From an uncultured Bacteroidales bacterium (GTDB taxonomy: Bacteria > Bacteroidota > Bacteroidia > Bacteroidales > P3): a stretch of DNA of 44,052 bases. The notes under the pieces are model-generated. The model did not search any database. It was not told the DNA's origin and worked only from the letters and a program-made list of their open reading frames with translations. This document shows, in pieces, positions 42,022 through 44,052 of this stretch. The position numbers were made by a program, and so were the translations under genes. The DNA lies in assembly GCA_946183915.1 (NCBI GenBank), contig CAMHDJ010000023.1, forward strand, positions 1 through 44,052. The letters are read 5' to 3'. The first letter of the stretch is position 1; every line of letters begins with the position of its first letter.

Positions 42022-42984
42022 TTATTCCTGCGGATGTTGTTGACAAAGGCTATCCGATAGCAATATATTCAGGTCGTGCGCCAGTTTCTTAGAAAAAAGT
42101 TCAGCACCTTGACGGTTTAGGTGGCTGGCATTGTAAAAGTTGAGTGTGTCATAGCTAATGCTGTCGTAGGTGTAATTGAGAACAGGGTATCCATAGCGGT
42201 CGGCAATCCGCTGATAGAAGGCGAACATCGAGTCGGCGTCGCTGCCCATCTTTTGGGTGGCGCCGATGTAGAAAGGGGCGTAGACCATCACCACCTCGAT
42301 GCCTTCCTGCTTGCACGAATGTAGATAATGGTTGAATAAATCAACTGCTTCTGGGTTTCTGCTGAATCTGATGGTGTCTATCTGGTCGAAAGACCGACTA
42401 TCCCACGTATCATCTACGGCTATATAACCATGATCAATATTCTTTGGACGTGCCATTTTGGCGGGAAGTCTTATACCTTCTTTGATAGTATTGTGATATC
42501 CCGCATATCGCAGTAGGGGCAGATGGCGGTCTGCCCATGTGAAATCTTCTCGTTCTTTTATCTCCTGGTAGAGCATTTTGTCCATGTGTAGGTAAGGAAG
42601 ATATTGCTCACGTTCATATCCGTTGCTCATTTGTAGTGTATTCCAGTCGATATTTTGTATGATAAGTCGCGGTTTGGGATGGTGGCGGCGGTAGAAATTA
42701 TACATAGTCACCTCGGCGTCGATGCAACGGCCATCGACGCTGATATTGTAGCTGTTGAGGCCGGTGAGGCTGTCGATAATGCGCGGTGAGTATTGTACTT
42801 GCCCGCGCGAAGAACCCATGATGAGTGCGTCGCACTGCAGGCTGTCATTAAGGATGGCATTGTAGGTGTGGAACATGCGGGCGTCGGAATGCCTGAGGTT
42901 CTTGGTTATCAGCCAGTCCAATCCGTATGCAATGGCCAGCAGCGCTGCAAAGGTGATACCCAGTTTGATCAAGAAACGTTTCAT
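42022..42984 (-). CDS. SGNH-like partner of a polysaccharide O-acyltransferase
   Basis: A 320-residue protein with one N-terminal membrane anchor (FLIKLGITFAALLAIAYGL) and an extracytoplasmic SGNH-hydrolase-like domain. ALIMGSSRGQVQY (about residues 53-65) supplies the nucleophile-type Ser, and NASHLNRQGAELFS (about 287-300) the His. This matches DltD/AlgJ/AlgX-type proteins, which take acetyl groups delivered by an MBOAT channel and place them on a polysaccharide. It lies 3 bases after the MBOAT gene, which supports the pairing. Confidence 0.87.
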   Translation of the reverse strand: MKRFLIKLGITFAALLAIAYGLDWLITKNLRHSDARMFHTYNAILNDSLQCDALIMGSSRGQVQYSPRIIDSLTGLNSYNISVDGRCIDAEVTMYNFYRRHHPKPRLIIQNIDWNTLQMSNGYEREQYLPYLHMDKMLYQEIKEREDFTWADRHLPLLRYAGYHNTIKEGIRLPAKMARPKNIDHGYIAVDDTWDSRSFDQIDTIRFSRNPEAVDLFNHYLHSCKQEGIEVVMVYAPFYIGATQKMGSDADSMFAFYQRIADRYGYPVLNYTYDSISYDTLNFYNASHLNRQGAELFSKKLAHDLNILLSDSLCQQHPQE

Positions 42985-42987
42985 GGT

Positions 42988-44052
42988 TCAGAACTGGAAG
43001 TAGATGAATGTCTCGTTGAATACGCCGTACATGAATATCACCGCTAGCACCGTCAGGTAACAGCTGTAGCGCACCACACCGCTGCGCACTCCGTTCATGT
43101 CCAGTCCGTGGTCTCGTCCGCGCTGCAGCCATTCCACCACCAGCATGACGGCCACAAAGGCAATGGCCCGCATCGGTGGGTTGAAACCGGCTATGCTGCC
43201 GCTGACCAGGCCGACGTAGAAGTCGATGGCCTCGCCGATGCTTTGGCTGCGGAAGAGCACCCATCCCAAGGCTGCCAGCACAAAGGTCAGGATCATCTGC
43301 CCCAGTTCCTTGAGGTTGGGCAGACAGCGGCCTTCGGCGATGGTGTCGGTGTATTTGCGGTTCTTGCCCAGTAGGATGAGGGGTAGGAAGAGGCAGGCGT
43401 GGAAGGCGCCCCAGGCCAGGAAGGTCCAGTTGGCACCATGCCACAGGCCGCTGACGAGGAAGATGACAAACGTGTTGCGCACCACCTTCCACTTCGCTAC
43501 ACGGCTCCCCCCGAGGGGAATGTAGACGTAGTCGCGGAACCAGGTGGTGAGGCTGATGTGCCAGCGGCGCCAGAACTCGGCTATGTCGCGACTGAAGTAG
43601 GGAACGTTGAAGTTGCGCATCAGACGGATGCCGAACAGTTTGGCGCAGCCGATGGCTATGTCGCTGTAGCCCGAGAAGTCGCAGTAGATCTGGATGGAGA
43701 AGAGCGCTGCGGCCACGGCGAGGTCCAGACTGCCATAGGCTCCGATGTTGCCCCACACCTCGTCCACAAAGACGGCGCAGTTGTCGGCCACGACCACCTT
43801 CTTGAAAAATCCCCATAACATCTGCCTTACGCCGTCGACGGCCATCGCATAGTCGAACTTCCGCTCTTTCAAGAACTGCGGCAGCAGGTTGGTGGCTCGT
43901 TCGATGGGTCCGGCCACCAGCTGGGGGAAGAAGCTGACGTAGGCGAAGAAAGCCACCACGTCGCGTGTGGGTTCCATCTTTCCGCGGTAGACGTCAATGC
44001 TGTAGCTCAACGCCTGGAAGGTGTAGAACGAGATGCCCACGGGCAGTATCAG
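42988..44052 (-). CDS. MBOAT family O-acyltransferase, 5' part beyond the window
   Basis: A membrane-bound O-acyltransferase of the AlgI/DltB type that moves acyl groups across the inner membrane. 354 residues are visible; the frame stays open to the right edge, so the true start and about 90-120 residues are missing. Diagnostic motifs are LPVGISFYTFQALSY, FFPQLVAGPIERA, CDFSGYSDIAIG, FWRRWHISLTTWFRDYVYIP and the catalytic-His stretch SGLWHGANWTFLAWG. Several membrane spans follow. It probably heads or nearly heads the part of the locus seen here. Confidence 0.95.
   Translation of the reverse strand: MILPVGISFYTFQALSYSIDVYRGKMEPTRDVVAFFAYVSFFPQLVAGPIERATNLLPQFLKERKFDYAMAVDGVRQMLWGFFKKVVVADNCAVFVDEVWGNIGAYGSLDLAVAAALFSIQIYCDFSGYSDIAIGCAKLFGIRLMRNFNVPYFSRDIAEFWRRWHISLTTWFRDYVYIPLGGSRVAKWKVVRNTFVIFLVSGLWHGANWTFLAWGAFHACLFLPLILLGKNRKYTDTIAEGRCLPNLKELGQMILTFVLAALGWVLFRSQSIGEAIDFYVGLVSGSIAGFNPPMRAIAFVAVMLVVEWLQRGRDHGLDMNGVRSGVVRYSCYLTVLAVIFMYGVFNETFIYFQF

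Overview
The window is a chromosomal segment of a member of the Bacteroidota, almost certainly order Bacteroidales, with fairly G+C-rich genes. The evidence is the Bacteroidales-type tuf / tRNA-Trp / secE / nusG / rplKAJL / rpoBC order, the DUF6089-uppS-bamA-ompH-ompH cassette, families largely confined to this phylum (DUF4837, DUF6089, DUF6266, DUF6625, HHH-barrel proteins), a promoter of the -33 TTTG / -7 TAnnTTTG type, and the absence of Shine-Dalgarno sequences. The genus cannot be fixed from the sequence.

Layout. (1) 1-12854, plus strand: the end of EF-Tu, tRNA-Trp, secE, nusG, four ribosomal protein genes, rpoB (apparently with a TTG start) and rpoC, closed by a strong terminator. (2) 12855-12989: a small intergenic island between two convergent terminators, holding an 11-bp tandem array. 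(3) 12990-20494, minus strand: an envelope-biogenesis operon (SDR reductase, DUF4837 lipoprotein, DUF6089 barrel, UppS, BamA, two OmpH/Skp-like chaperones). (4) 20495-21126: a divergent, gene-free 632-bp region with two copies of a large palindrome, two different 11-bp-periodic arrays and a clear Bacteroidales promoter. (5) 21127-24480, plus strand: three overlapping genes for a lipoprotein, a small barrel-like protein and an HHH-barrel protein, closed by a bidirectional terminator. (6) 24545-44052, minus strand: an exopolysaccharide/capsule locus transcribed right to left. It starts beyond the right edge with MBOAT and SGNH O-acyltransferase partners, continues with glycosyltransferases (GT2, GT10 fucosyltransferase, DUF6625, sugar-DXD type, GT4), a polytopic GT-C or polymerase-like protein, an adenylate-forming CapK-like enzyme, a hexapeptide acyltransferase, a DUF354 protein and a deacetylase-like protein, and ends with Wza-like and Wzc-like export proteins and an OmpA-family protein. 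Many of the genes overlap as ATGA, which suggests translational coupling.

How the genes work together. The left part is core transcription and translation machinery. The middle operon links undecaprenyl-phosphate supply (UppS) with outer-membrane protein assembly (BamA, OmpH). The right part builds, decorates and exports a surface polysaccharide, probably fucosylated and O-acylated.

The most unusual signal is non-coding. Tandem arrays with a period of exactly 11 bp occur between genes at 12898, 20786, 29514 and 39237, with a degenerate C-rich 11-bp array at 20631. Three share a GATGCCTAGTT-like unit. The other two have unrelated units but the same period. The shared unit places stop codons in all six reading frames. 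One array reaches into the 3' end of a gene and supplies its last codons and stop. Other notable points are a perfect (Tyr-Gly)15 tail on the Wzc-like kinase, two 8-base G/C homopolymers at the starts of or within surface-protein genes, and a DUF6266 gene embedded in the polysaccharide operon.
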